A stretch of 64,000 nt of DNA. Source: Verrucomicrobiota bacterium (lineage in GTDB: Bacteria > Auribacterota > JABMQX01 > JAFGEW01). Within the stretch, counting starts at the first letter, position 1. Each line of letters begins with the position of its first letter. Under the pieces are notes generated by a model. That model saw nothing but the letters and a program-made list of their open reading frames with translations. It did no database searches and was not told the DNA's origin. Below are positions 56,311-64,000 of the stretch, piece after piece. Location of the stretch: positions 1-64,000 of the forward strand of contig JAFGEW010000029.1 in assembly GCA_016931415.1 (NCBI GenBank), written 5' to 3'. A program made the translations under genes and the position numbers.

Positions 56311-57586
56311 GGAACTCGGCGATGGCCTCGACGACGCGCTCGGCCGCGCCGGACGGCAGCTCGGGGTAAATGGGCAGCGCGAGGACGCGCGAGCAGGCGC
56401 GTTCGGCGAGCGGGAAGTCGCCCAGCTTGTAGCCGAGGGCCGAGAAACACGGCTGGAGGTGGAGGGGTACCGGATAGTAGATGCTGTGGCCGATGCCACG
56501 CTCGTTGAGGAAGGCACACAGGGCGTCGCGGCGGCCGACTTCGATGACAAACTGGTTGTACGTGTGGCGGCCGGGGCGCTCCGCGGGCAACGTGACAAAC
56601 GCGCCCCGAGAACCAGCAACGGCCGTGTCGTCCGGGGATGTAGGACGGGGCCCCCTGGCCCCGCCGGTCTTCGGCGACGAATCACGTTCCGCGGCCAGAC
56701 GCGGCGGGGCCAGGGGGCCCCGCCCTACATCGGTGCGCGCCGCCCCGTCGCATGACTGCACAAGACCGGCTTCCGCCAAGAGCTTGCGGTAGAGGGAAGC
56801 GTTCGTCTGTCGCTGTACGGTCCACTCGTCGAGGTGGCCGAGCTTGACGAGCAGAACGGCGGCTTGGAGCGCCTGGAGCCGGAAGTTGCCGCCGACGAGG
56901 ACGTGGTCGTAACGGCCGCGGTCGCCGTGGTGGCGCAACATGCGCGCGCGATCGGCGAGTTCCTTGTCGTTCGTCGTGATCATCCCGCCCTCGCCGAACG
57001 CGCCGAGGTTCTTTGTCGGAAAGAACGAGAAGCAGCCGAAGGCACCGAAGCTCCCGGCGCGCTTGCCGGCCTGTTCAGCCCCGATGGCCTGAGCGGCGTC
57101 CTCGACGACGGGGATGCCCCTCTTTGAAGCGATCTCCATCACCGCCGTCATATCGGCGCATTGGCCGAAGAGATGAACAGGCATGATGGCCTTGGTGCGC
57201 GGCGTGATCGCGGCCTCGACCTTGGCCGGATCGACGTTGTAGGTCTCGGGATCGATGTCGACGAAGACCGGCTTCGCGCCGAGCCGGTAGATCGAGCCGG
57301 CCGACGCGAAGAAGCTGAACGTGGAAGTGATCACCTCGTCGCCCGGCCCGATGCCGAGCGCCATGAGCGCCACGAGCAAGGCGTCGGTGCCCGACGAGAC
57401 GCCGACCGCGTGCGCGCAGCCGCAGTAATCGGCCATCCGCGCCTCGAGCTCGGCCACTTTCGGTCCGAGGATGAACTGCTGCGACTCGACCACCTCGTGG
57501 ATGGCCGCCATCGCCTCATTCCGGATCGTGCCGAACTGCGCCTGAAGGTCGAAGAACTTCACCGGCGTCTGCTGCTTCGCGCTCAT
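56300..57586 (-). CDS. DegT/DnrJ/EryC1/StrS aminotransferase with in-frame repeat insertion
   Basis: 428 residues from ATG 57586. PLP fold of the sugar aminotransferase family: GVSSGTDALLVALMALGIG, VEDAAQAIGAEQ, SFFPTKNLGAFGEGG with the PLP Lys, FRLQALQAAVLL, and a C-terminal HSIYYPVPLHLQPCF. Transfers an amino group from glutamate to a keto-sugar nucleotide for surface glycans. About 40 residues around ~283-325 (GRGPLAPPRLAAERD, ARGPRPTSPDDTA) are foreign, encoded by the palindrome at 56637-56731. They fall between the large and small domains, so activity could survive. Confidence 0.87.
   Translation of the reverse strand: MSAKQQTPVKFFDLQAQFGTIRNEAMAAIHEVVESQQFILGPKVAELEARMADYCGCAHAVGVSSGTDALLVALMALGIGPGDEVITSTFSFFASAGSIYRLGAKPVFVDIDPETYNVDPAKVEAAITPRTKAIMPVHLFGQCADMTAVMEIASKRGIPVVEDAAQAIGAEQAGKRAGSFGAFGCFSFFPTKNLGAFGEGGMITTNDKELADRARMLRHHGDRGRYDHVLVGGNFRLQALQAAVLLVKLGHLDEWTVQRQTNASLYRKLLAEAGLVQSCDGAARTDVGRGPLAPPRLAAERDSSPKTGGARGPRPTSPDDTAVAGSRGAFVTLPAERPGRHTYNQFVIEVGRRDALCAFLNERGIGHSIYYPVPLHLQPCFSALGYKLGDFPLAERACSRVLALPIYPELPSGAAERVVEAIAEFLTS
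56637..56731. repeat. Palindromic element inserted in-frame in the aminotransferase gene
   Basis: Left arm GATGTAGGACGGGGCCCCCT (56637-56656) continuing GGCCCCGCCGG; right arm 56702-56731 is its reverse complement over 30 bp with one mismatch (GGAC against GGGC). The loop is about 34 bp. The frame stays open through it. Confidence 0.9.
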
Positions 57587-57879
57587 CGTCCCTCGCGTCA
57601 TAGTACATCAATAACTCCGCTCCGGCTTTGCGCCGTGCGCGGCATGATCCTGCAGACCTTGTCTCAAGTCAAGGATGGTCCGCGTTGGATGCTGTCCTGG
57701 GCGTACTTGAGCCGGCAAGAGGTGCTTGACACCCAGAACAGCGCGCGTCAACATCTGCTGGCGTTGGGCGAATGCTTGTAGCTGCGTTGGCAGCGCCGGG
57801 CAGTTCGAGCATAGTACCGCCGACTGTGGGGTGGACGCGGAGTCTGTCACCTAGAGACCAAGAGAGATAGGGGCCACCT
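57587..57879. other. Intergenic region before the PIN module
   Basis: About 290 bases. Both strands have short open frames (for example 57608-57850 minus) without ribosome sites or recognisable domains. It may contain the left boundary of the PIN island; no repeat is visible. Confidence 0.3.
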
Positions 57880-58662
57880 ATGGGCAGTCCTCAACCCGTT
57901 CGCGAAGACCATGCAAGGGTCTCTCGAAAGGTCTACTGCCTCTTCGATGCCAGCGCCATTGCGGCGTACTACCTTCCCCAGTCCCACAAGAACCGGAAGG
58001 TGCACGAGCATGCGACCATGATCATTGAATCGGTACGCTCAGGCGCCACAGATCACTTTCTCTACATCCCCAACTTCTGCATTGCCGAGGTATTTGGTGT
58101 CTTCGCAAAGTATGCATTCTGTCGCTGGAGCATGAAAGGCACGATTGACGGCCGCGTCTACGAATCCCTTCGTAGCCAGTTCCAGAAAGACATCCACAAC
58201 GCGGCCCTACTGTATCACTACGAACTGGCTCGGTACCACGTTTTGGCGATCGGAATGGTTGCCCCAATAGACTACTACTTCCAGGTCACACGTCGCCGGA
58301 AGACCAAGTCAAAGCCGAAGCCCGCGGGAGCGTTCGACCAACTCATAGTGGCAATGGGCATTCATCTCACCAAGATCCACGGTCCTGGAAATGTCGTCAT
58401 CATCACAGCAGATCACCGCCTCTCAAAAGTCGTGGAACGCTGTCGCAAGCTTGTTTCGGCCAGTGCCTGGAAGAAACTGCATCTGGACGAGGTGGAGCGT
58501 TTCGTGGGCATTCCCTTCACACCGGAGAGCTTCCCGTTGGTGCTACACCTACCTACTGCCACGAGGACGACTTACACAGAAGTGTTCGGCACATGGCCCT
58601 TGCCGCAGAACAAGAAGTACAAGAAGCCTTACCACCTCAGAAACCAAAACAGACGGACATAG
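57880..58662 (+). CDS. PIN-domain protein
   Basis: 260 residues. The PIN pattern is in order: LFDASAIAAYYLP (first Asp, ~23), FCIAEVFGVFAKYAF (Glu), AGAFDQLIVAMGIHL (Asp) and VVIITADHRLSKV (Asp). Such domains cut RNA. The C-terminal ~60 residues extend beyond the fold. Unlike a VapC toxin, it is long and no small antitoxin gene precedes it. AGGGG is near the start. Followed 113 nt later by two coupled small membrane proteins. Confidence 0.8.
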   Translation: MGSPQPVREDHARVSRKVYCLFDASAIAAYYLPQSHKNRKVHEHATMIIESVRSGATDHFLYIPNFCIAEVFGVFAKYAFCRWSMKGTIDGRVYESLRSQFQKDIHNAALLYHYELARYHVLAIGMVAPIDYYFQVTRRRKTKSKPKPAGAFDQLIVAMGIHLTKIHGPGNVVIITADHRLSKVVERCRKLVSASAWKKLHLDEVERFVGIPFTPESFPLVLHLPTATRTTYTEVFGTWPLPQNKKYKKPYHLRNQNRRT

Positions 58663-58775
58663 ACACCTCCCCAATAGACCATACATCACCTGGCTGACGT
58701 GTATGCTCGGATGGCGCGATGTCAGAACACGCTCAGAGCCTTCACGTTCGGTGGGGCGGTGAAGAGGATGACACG

Positions 58776-59363
58776 ATGACGCCTCAAGAGTGGCAAGCAT
58801 TACTCTGCTGGACGTTCAGCACAATCGCACAGACGCTGGCAGGTGGCTTCGGGATCCTCGCAGTCCTCGTCGTTTTCCGCTTGCAGAGCGCTGAGAACCA
58901 GATCGTTGATCACGCGAGAATCCTGCCTTATTTCCTAAGGCCTGCTGAAACACAGGAATGGCTGAACCGCCTGAGAGACGGGGAGCTATCCGCGTTCCTT
59001 GACTGGTTCGGAAAGGAGAGCCCCCGTAAGAATATCTCGAGGCAGGACAATGAAACGGTTGTGTCATCAGCGACAATCATCTCGTATCTCGGATCCGTGA
59101 CCAAGAAGTCCCTTATGCGCCTGAAGGTCTCTCTCTGCCTAACCGCCGCCTCTATTGGAGGGTGCCTCATCCTCCTGTCACTCTCCAACGTATTAGCAGC
59201 ATCATCGGTGGTATCGGTGGTGGCATTGTCCGTCACCACGTTATTGGCGATCATCTGCCTTCTTGCATATGTCCAGATCACTCTTGCCACACTAGCCGCG
59301 AGAGGGACAGTGATAGTCGAAAAGCCAAGGCCCGCAGATCGCAGCAAGGGAAATGAGCCATGA
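58776..59363 (+). CDS. Small membrane protein A of the PIN module
   Basis: 195 residues from ATG 58776 (GAAGAGG upstream). N-terminal membrane helix (TLAGGFGILAVLVVFRLQ), a soluble segment of ~90 residues, then a hairpin of two helices near the C-terminus (LTAASIGGCLILLSLSNVL, ALSVTTLLAIICLLAYVQ). Stop overlaps the next start (ATGA). No family recognised. Confidence 0.68.
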   Translation: MTPQEWQALLCWTFSTIAQTLAGGFGILAVLVVFRLQSAENQIVDHARILPYFLRPAETQEWLNRLRDGELSAFLDWFGKESPRKNISRQDNETVVSSATIISYLGSVTKKSLMRLKVSLCLTAASIGGCLILLSLSNVLAASSVVSVVALSVTTLLAIICLLAYVQITLATLAARGTVIVEKPRPADRSKGNEP

Positions 59364-59833
59364 CTCAGTTCCTGGTTCCACTGGTGTCTGGCGTTGGCGG
59401 CACACTCATCGGATGCCTCTTGACATGGCACCTCATGACAAGGACTGTCCGAAACGAAGCAAGGCGAAAAGTCCTCGTGATGGCCGCAGAAGCCCTCCAG
59501 GATTACCGGGTGGCCTATGCCCAATGGTATGCCGAGTACTTATCACCGGAAGCGCAGGCTGTGGAGGACTGGGCGAAGCCACCAACGGGTAAACCCGATC
59601 CGGTTTACCTCCAGCTCATGAGCGCCGTCGACACAGGACGTGGGCGCCTTCGAGTGATAAACGGAGCGCTGTACGCCCATTTCCGTAAGACCGACGTCAA
59701 ACCGCTCTGCACCGAGATGTTGCGCGTGCTGACCATGAGTGCCGGCGACAAGCCGGCCGATTGCCGGAAGGTAGATGAGATCGTGGAGAAAGCACACGAC
59801 CTGATACCCGACATGATCCGCCGTTTCTTCTAA
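59360..59833 (+). CDS. Small membrane-anchored protein B of the PIN module
   Basis: 157 residues; an N-terminal helix (FLVPLVSGVGGTLIGCLLTW) anchors a cytoplasmic helical domain (EALQDYRVAYAQWYAEYLSP, VINGALYAHFRKTDVKPL). Begins inside the stop of protein A. Unknown function; coupling suggests that A and B act as a complex. Confidence 0.68.
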   Translation: MTQFLVPLVSGVGGTLIGCLLTWHLMTRTVRNEARRKVLVMAAEALQDYRVAYAQWYAEYLSPEAQAVEDWAKPPTGKPDPVYLQLMSAVDTGRGRLRVINGALYAHFRKTDVKPLCTEMLRVLTMSAGDKPADCRKVDEIVEKAHDLIPDMIRRFF

Positions 59834-60008
59834 GAACGTTGTGGGCCGGCGGAGGCGCGCATGGGACCCGCCGACAAACGTGGCGAGCCCCGTTTGGGGC
59901 GATTCAGAATACGCATGAATCCGCCTCAATCGCCCCGACGAGTTTCACGACGAAGCGTGGCGGGCCGAGGGCGACGCGCCCGACATCCGCGTCTCGACGT
60001 GCCTTCTG

Positions 60009-60175
60009 TCAGCCGACCGAGCAGAGTTTTTCGCAGCGCAGGAAGCGCTCGTTGATGCGGCCCAGTGCAGGTTCTTGATGAAGCTGTCGATGTAGGTGGC
60101 GCGGCCCGGGCCGTCCTTGTGATAGTAGGCGTGCTCGAACACGTCGGGTGCAATCAGTGTGATGCTCCACCGCCC
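60009..60175 (-). pseudogene. Fe/Mn superoxide dismutase C-terminal remnant
   Basis: Minus strand reads GRWSITLIAPDVFEHAYYHK then GPGRATYIDSFIKNLHW, matching the metal-binding C-terminal part of Fe/Mn superoxide dismutase (DVxEHAYY; YIDxF). After HW, one base is missing: in the other frame it continues INERFLRCEKL to a TGA at 60009-60011. Everything upstream is gone; the NHL gene reads straight into it, so this is a fusion junction. Confidence 0.65.
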
Positions 60176-62580
60176 GCGTTGCCGAACGGCTTGCGGTAGA
60201 TGAGCACGCGCGCTCGGTTCAGGTCCGTGATGTAGAAGCTGTCGTCCTCGTCGAACGTGGCCGAATACGGCATCGAGTGGAAGTCGCCAAGCACGGCGAT
60301 GGGCGCGGCGTGGGTGGACGGGTCGCCGAAGACGAACGGGAAGCGTTTGCCGCTGTAGCCGTTGAGACCGACGATCATGCGGCCCTTCGAGTCGAACGCC
60401 GGCTCGAAGACCTCGAGGTGCTCGTGCCAGTCCTTTGTGCCCGTGAACCGGCCGCCGTGGCCCCAGACGCGGCTGGCCGGGATGGCGAAGAGCACCTTCT
60501 CCGGACGCTTCGCGAAAAGCGACGCATCGAACTCGAGCAGCCTGTGGTTGCCGGAGACCTCGAGCGCGTGGTCGGACACGAAGAGGTTGCCGCGCGGATC
60601 GAGCGCGACCGCGCCCGGACAGCTCAGCGTGTCGCGCCCGGGCTCGCCGCCGTTGTTGGGCCGTTTCTCGTCGAGGTCCGGATGCCCGAGCACGACGTCC
60701 ACGACCGGCTTCGTCAACGGATCGCGCACCCGGAAGACCGTGCTGATGCTCGGGTCGGTCAGCCAGATGAACGAGCCGTCGGGTGCCGCGGCGATCCCGC
60801 CGACATTGAGGAAGCCCGTCCACGCGAACTCGCCCCCGCCGGCGAGCGGCAGCGGCGACTTGATCCTGGCGAACGGCATGTCGGCGTTCCTGAGCGGGAG
60901 TTGGTAGACCTCGACCTCCGGCCCGCGCACGGCGAAGAGGTGGCCAGCCTTGTCGGCGCGCAGCCGGCCGTAGGGATCGCCGAGCGTCGGCGCGCGCAGG
61001 CTCTTGGCGCCGACGATGCCCGAGGCCTTCGCGCCGTTGCTGAGCGTGCCCACGCCGTTCCAGAACACGACGGCGTAGGCGTCGGCGACGATGAGCTGGC
61101 CGTTGACGACGGCGACGCCGCGCGCGCTCTGAAGCTCAGTCTCGCAGTTCCACCGGTCCGATGGCGCGCGGTTGAACAGGCGCAGGTCGGTGCAATGCGC
61201 GATGCCCAATCGCGGCTCCGGCAGCGGCGCGGGGAAACGCCAGATGTCCTGCACGTTGGTCGAGCACGCGACATAGACATTGCCGTCGGAGTCGATGCCG
61301 ATCCCGCCGCGCGGCTCCGTCATGTGGAACGGCATGCCCTCGCGGTCGCCACGGATCGGGGCGTCGCCCCTCGTCTGCCGGAGCACGTCGGAGATCAGGA
61401 TCTTCCTGACTTGGCCGTTGACAAGCAACAGCACCTGGCTGTGATTGGTGTCGACGACCCAGATACCGCCTGTTACGGGATCCACTTCGAGGCCCTGCGG
61501 GAAGTTGATGTCGTCGCCAAGCGTGCCGCCCGCGTCCATGCCGTTCATCAGCGGCGGGTTGAACACGAGCACGCGGTCGTTAAGCGAGTCGGCGACGTAG
61601 ACGATGCCGCGCGCGTCAACGCGCACGGCCGCCGGCGCTGACATCCGGTTCATCGCGTTGCCGCGCCCGCACGACGAGAAGTCCGGCTGGCCGAGCACGA
61701 GGTCGGCCCTCCTGGCCGGCACGCCGGTCGCCTCGTCGTGCGGGAAGCGCAGGACGCGGTTGTTCTCGTTGTCGCAAACCCACAGGTTGCCCTGCGCGTC
61801 GAGGCCGACGCCGCCGACGAAGCCGAGGTTCGCCGGGCTGCGGAAGGCGAAGCCCGACGCGTCGGGCTTGCCGTAGCCGAGGCCGTGATTCGGGCCGTTC
61901 GCGGCGAAGTCGGGCTGCCCCCACACAGCGTCGGCGATCGTGTCCGTCTCGAACGGGCTGTCGTAGCGCAGCACGCGGTGGTTGCACCAATCGGGCACGT
62001 AGAGATTGCCCTTGTCGTCCACGGCCATGTTGGCGAACGAGCCGCCCTCGGTCAGGCTGATCTGGTCCACGGGCATCGTCGCCAGCGTCGCCGGGCCCGC
62101 CGGCGGCATCGCGGGCCAGGTGTCGAAGTTGCCGTGGCCGTTGGCCGACGCGCGGCTGAACGACGGTTGGCCGATGACGAGGTCGGCACCGATCCCCTCG
62201 ACGGGCAGGATGCCGTGGCCGGGGAAATCGGAGTCGCACGTGCCCGGCTTGCCGGCGTCGGGACCGTCCTTGCAGTAGCCGACGCGGCTGAAGCCGAGCA
62301 CGCGGCTGTTGCCGCCGTCGTAGACGTAGATGCGGTTCGGGCGGACGGAGCGATCCACGATCACGCCGCCCGGGTTGAACACCGTGTTGGGGTCCACCTC
62401 GCCGGGCACGACCTCATTGAAGTCGGGCTGGCCAATGATCACGTCGGCCCACATGTCGCCCGCCAGCCCGCGCACTGGCGGGCCGACCGGTCCGACGTCG
62501 GCGCCGAGGCAGGCCGCTCCCGCGACTGCGCACGCGACAAGGCACAGCGCTACTGCCACAGAAACCCTTCGAGACATCAT
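60154..62580 (-). CDS. Secreted NHL-repeat-like beta-propeller protein
   Basis: 808 residues from ATG 62580 (GGAGGAGAGCC upstream). Signal peptide (VALCLVACAVAGAACLGA), then repeated NHL-type blades, e.g. MAVDDKGNLYVPDWCNHRVL, VGLDAQGNLWVCDNENNRVL, VRVDARGIVYVADSLNDRVL, VDPVTGGIWVVDTNHSQVLL. Repeated IGQPDF/GQPDF also occurs. Acts as an extracytoplasmic binding scaffold. Its last ~6 residues (GGGASH) come from the SOD remnant it runs into, so the natural end may be lost. Confidence 0.84.
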   Translation of the reverse strand: MMSRRVSVAVALCLVACAVAGAACLGADVGPVGPPVRGLAGDMWADVIIGQPDFNEVVPGEVDPNTVFNPGGVIVDRSVRPNRIYVYDGGNSRVLGFSRVGYCKDGPDAGKPGTCDSDFPGHGILPVEGIGADLVIGQPSFSRASANGHGNFDTWPAMPPAGPATLATMPVDQISLTEGGSFANMAVDDKGNLYVPDWCNHRVLRYDSPFETDTIADAVWGQPDFAANGPNHGLGYGKPDASGFAFRSPANLGFVGGVGLDAQGNLWVCDNENNRVLRFPHDEATGVPARRADLVLGQPDFSSCGRGNAMNRMSAPAAVRVDARGIVYVADSLNDRVLVFNPPLMNGMDAGGTLGDDINFPQGLEVDPVTGGIWVVDTNHSQVLLLVNGQVRKILISDVLRQTRGDAPIRGDREGMPFHMTEPRGGIGIDSDGNVYVACSTNVQDIWRFPAPLPEPRLGIAHCTDLRLFNRAPSDRWNCETELQSARGVAVVNGQLIVADAYAVVFWNGVGTLSNGAKASGIVGAKSLRAPTLGDPYGRLRADKAGHLFAVRGPEVEVYQLPLRNADMPFARIKSPLPLAGGGEFAWTGFLNVGGIAAAPDGSFIWLTDPSISTVFRVRDPLTKPVVDVVLGHPDLDEKRPNNGGEPGRDTLSCPGAVALDPRGNLFVSDHALEVSGNHRLLEFDASLFAKRPEKVLFAIPASRVWGHGGRFTGTKDWHEHLEVFEPAFDSKGRMIVGLNGYSGKRFPFVFGDPSTHAAPIAVLGDFHSMPYSATFDEDDSFYITDLNRARVLIYRKPFGNAGGGASH

Positions 62581-62872
62581 GATGGCTCTCCTCCGTTGGG
62601 GGCATCCTCAGCCTAAAGAACCTGCCGAGTCAAGGCCGGCTAGCGCGAAACACCACCGCGATGATACCTGCAATGACAGGGATACTTGACGAAACAGGGG
62701 CCGTCCAGCTACGCTGGACACCGACAAAGAGGGGCCGGTCGAATGCAGGCAGATGGATGGCAGTCTGGCTGCCCACCACTCCGCCGGCCCCTGCGCCGCA
62801 ACGTCAGGGGCGGTCCGGAGTAGCACCGAATTGGGTAGGGTGTTTCCGGAATCAGTGTCGCCTTGAACCAGA

Positions 62873-63802
62873 ATGCGTGTGAGGCGGCCAGTGAAGGCAT
62901 TTGTCGGAATAACTGACTGGGATTGGTTCGATCTCCTGCGTCTACAACCTCATCTTGATGAGGTGAATTTCTGGCAGCCTTCTGGTTCTCGACGTTTCCG
63001 GACATTGAATGCCGGCGGGTTGTTTCTCTTCAAATTGCACGCGCCCCGAAACTACATTGTCGGAGGAGGATTCTTCGCCCATTCGAGTATACTGCCGATC
63101 AGTATCGCTTGGGAGGCCTTCGGAATCGCAAACGGCGCAGTCAGTCTACAGCAGATGCGCACCCGCGTCGAACGATACCGCCGCCGCGGACATGATCGAC
63201 ACGCAGATTACAGCATTGGGTGCATTCTCCTGGAGCAACCGTTCTTCCTGCGTGAGGATCTGTGGGTACCGGTGCCGGGTGATTGGAGACCCAATATCGT
63301 CCAAGGCCGCTCGTATGACATGGCTGTTGAACCCGGCTTGACGCTGTGGACGCAACTGCAGATGGAAAGAAGCGCTCCTTTGCTCGTGGGAGAGGAAGGA
63401 GCGCTTTATGGAGGACCGAGAAGTGTGCTCCCACGCCTTGGCCAGGGGTCATTCCGGGTGCTGGTGACGGACGCGTACGAGCGACGTTGTGCAGTGACAG
63501 GCGAGCGTACGCTGCCCGCTCTGGACGCTGCTCACATTAAGCCCTTTTCAGAAAGCGGTGGACACCAAGTCGAGAATGGAGTGCTGTTGCGGAGAGATCT
63601 TCATGCGTTGTTTGACCGCGGTTACATCACGATTACACCGGGCCTTGTCATCGAAGTCAGTAGGCGTATCCGAGAGGAATTCGAGAATGGGCGCGACTAC
63701 TACCGGATGCACGGGAGTTCAATGCGGCCGCCCAAGAACAGATTGCATCGGCCTGCGGTGGAATGCCTCCGATGGCATAATGAGAATGCGTTTCGGGGGT
63801 AG
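62873..63802 (+). CDS. HNH endonuclease with PUA-like N-terminal domain
   Basis: 309 residues from ATG 62873; GTG 62891 has a better upstream site (GTGAGGCGG) and would give MKAFVGITDWDWFDLL. N-terminal half (VNFWQPSGSRRFRTLNAGG, LFLFKLHAPRNYIVGGGFFA, AWEAFG) is a PUA/EVE-like region common to this HNH group; C-terminal HNH motif DAAHIKPFSESGGHQVENGV, LRRDLHALFDRG (~230-265). Probably a nucleic-acid-cutting defence or mobile-element protein. Confidence 0.82.
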   Translation: MRVRRPVKAFVGITDWDWFDLLRLQPHLDEVNFWQPSGSRRFRTLNAGGLFLFKLHAPRNYIVGGGFFAHSSILPISIAWEAFGIANGAVSLQQMRTRVERYRRRGHDRHADYSIGCILLEQPFFLREDLWVPVPGDWRPNIVQGRSYDMAVEPGLTLWTQLQMERSAPLLVGEEGALYGGPRSVLPRLGQGSFRVLVTDAYERRCAVTGERTLPALDAAHIKPFSESGGHQVENGVLLRRDLHALFDRGYITITPGLVIEVSRRIREEFENGRDYYRMHGSSMRPPKNRLHRPAVECLRWHNENAFRG

Positions 63803-63823
63803 TCAGGTGGACGGGAGGACGCG

Positions 63824-64000
63824 ATGAGGGAACTCGAGGATTCCACATGGTGTGATGTCGTCCTGGTCGACGGGGAAGCGCCGACGGTCACCTACCGCAC
63901 GGCGATGACTGTCTACGAGGAATCGCTGATCCGCGGGCGGTTCGTCGGGCGCGGCTGGAACGGGTCAGGCTTCGTGCCGTTCTACGACGGGCGCATTGAT
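63824..64000 (+). CDS. Unknown protein, N-terminal part (runs off right edge)
   Basis: 59 codons from ATG 63824, with GGGAGGACGCG just upstream. Contains WCDVVLVDGEAPTVTYRTAM and a Gly/Arg-rich RGRFVGRGWNGSG. Frame open to the end of the window. Starts 22 nt after the HNH gene and may be in its operon. Not recognised. Confidence 0.6.
   Translation, partial: MRELEDSTWCDVVLVDGEAPTVTYRTAMTVYEESLIRGRFVGRGWNGSGFVPFYDGRID

Noticed and set aside
57608-57850. Minus-strand 80-codon frame before the PIN gene
   Set aside because: Considered a transposase remnant, but there is no catalytic motif, ribosome site or inverted repeat to support it.
60277-61641. 454-codon plus-strand frame
   Set aside because: Antisense to the NHL-repeat gene.

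Overview
The window is about 64 kb of GC-rich bacterial chromosome with no rRNA, tRNA, CRISPR array or recognisable transposase. The host looks like a Gram-negative environmental bacterium: there is a predicted outer-membrane channel, EmrA/EmrB remnants, several lipoproteins and Sec-secreted proteins. Rubrerythrin and ADP-forming acyl-CoA/succinyl-CoA ligase genes suit an anaerobe or microaerophile. A DUF2723-TPR giant, PASTA lipoprotein, NHL-repeat and discoidin-bearing secreted proteins, a GxxExxY protein and orphan URO-D-family genes are a mix often seen in the Planctomycetes-Verrucomicrobia neighbourhood and related candidate phyla. This placement is an inference; no marker here settles it.

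Layout. 1-2.7 kb: a secreted HExxH/F5-8C protein running off the left edge. 2.8-12 kb: a battered accessory zone. A truncated emrB (2841-4073) and a truncated emrA (8771-8925) are parted by a five-gene ECF-transporter-like operon (4393-8752) that is bounded by a 9-bp inverted repeat. Next to it, a zinc-ribbon membrane-protein gene is split by a two-gene module, a PD-(D/E)XK protein plus a DUF4062 protein (9302-11845). Two intact paralogues of the split gene follow.

13.8-42 kb is mostly housekeeping and envelope functions: GH63-like glycosidase, rubrerythrin, small secreted paralogues, a TrpB2 plus outer-membrane channel operon, HEAT protein, ClpB, a DUF2723-TPR protein, PhnP-like hydrolase, response regulator, an acyl-CoA synthetase/ThiE/epimerase run, a PASTA lipoprotein, a URO-D family protein and three tandem methyltransferases behind a leader terminator.

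42.6-57.6 kb: an AAA ATPase plus DUF4276 pair (defence-like), TrpS, a GxxExxY gene enclosed by inverted CACAGAT repeats, SucC, a fused ADP-forming acyl-CoA synthetase, RpsD, a sugar-isomerase-like gene, an ORF6N gene marked by three palindromes, and a DegT aminotransferase carrying a 30-bp-arm palindrome in frame. 57.8-64 kb: a PIN protein with two small membrane proteins, a superoxide dismutase remnant abutting an NHL protein, and an HNH endonuclease.

The best candidates for undescribed systems are the ECF-like operon with a terpenoid-cyclase-like protein, the PD-(D/E)XK + DUF4062 pair, and the PIN + membrane protein module. Dispersed palindromes (CTCTGCG, CACAGAT, GGGCAnnnTGCCC and GTAGGnCGGGGCC types) run through the whole window.
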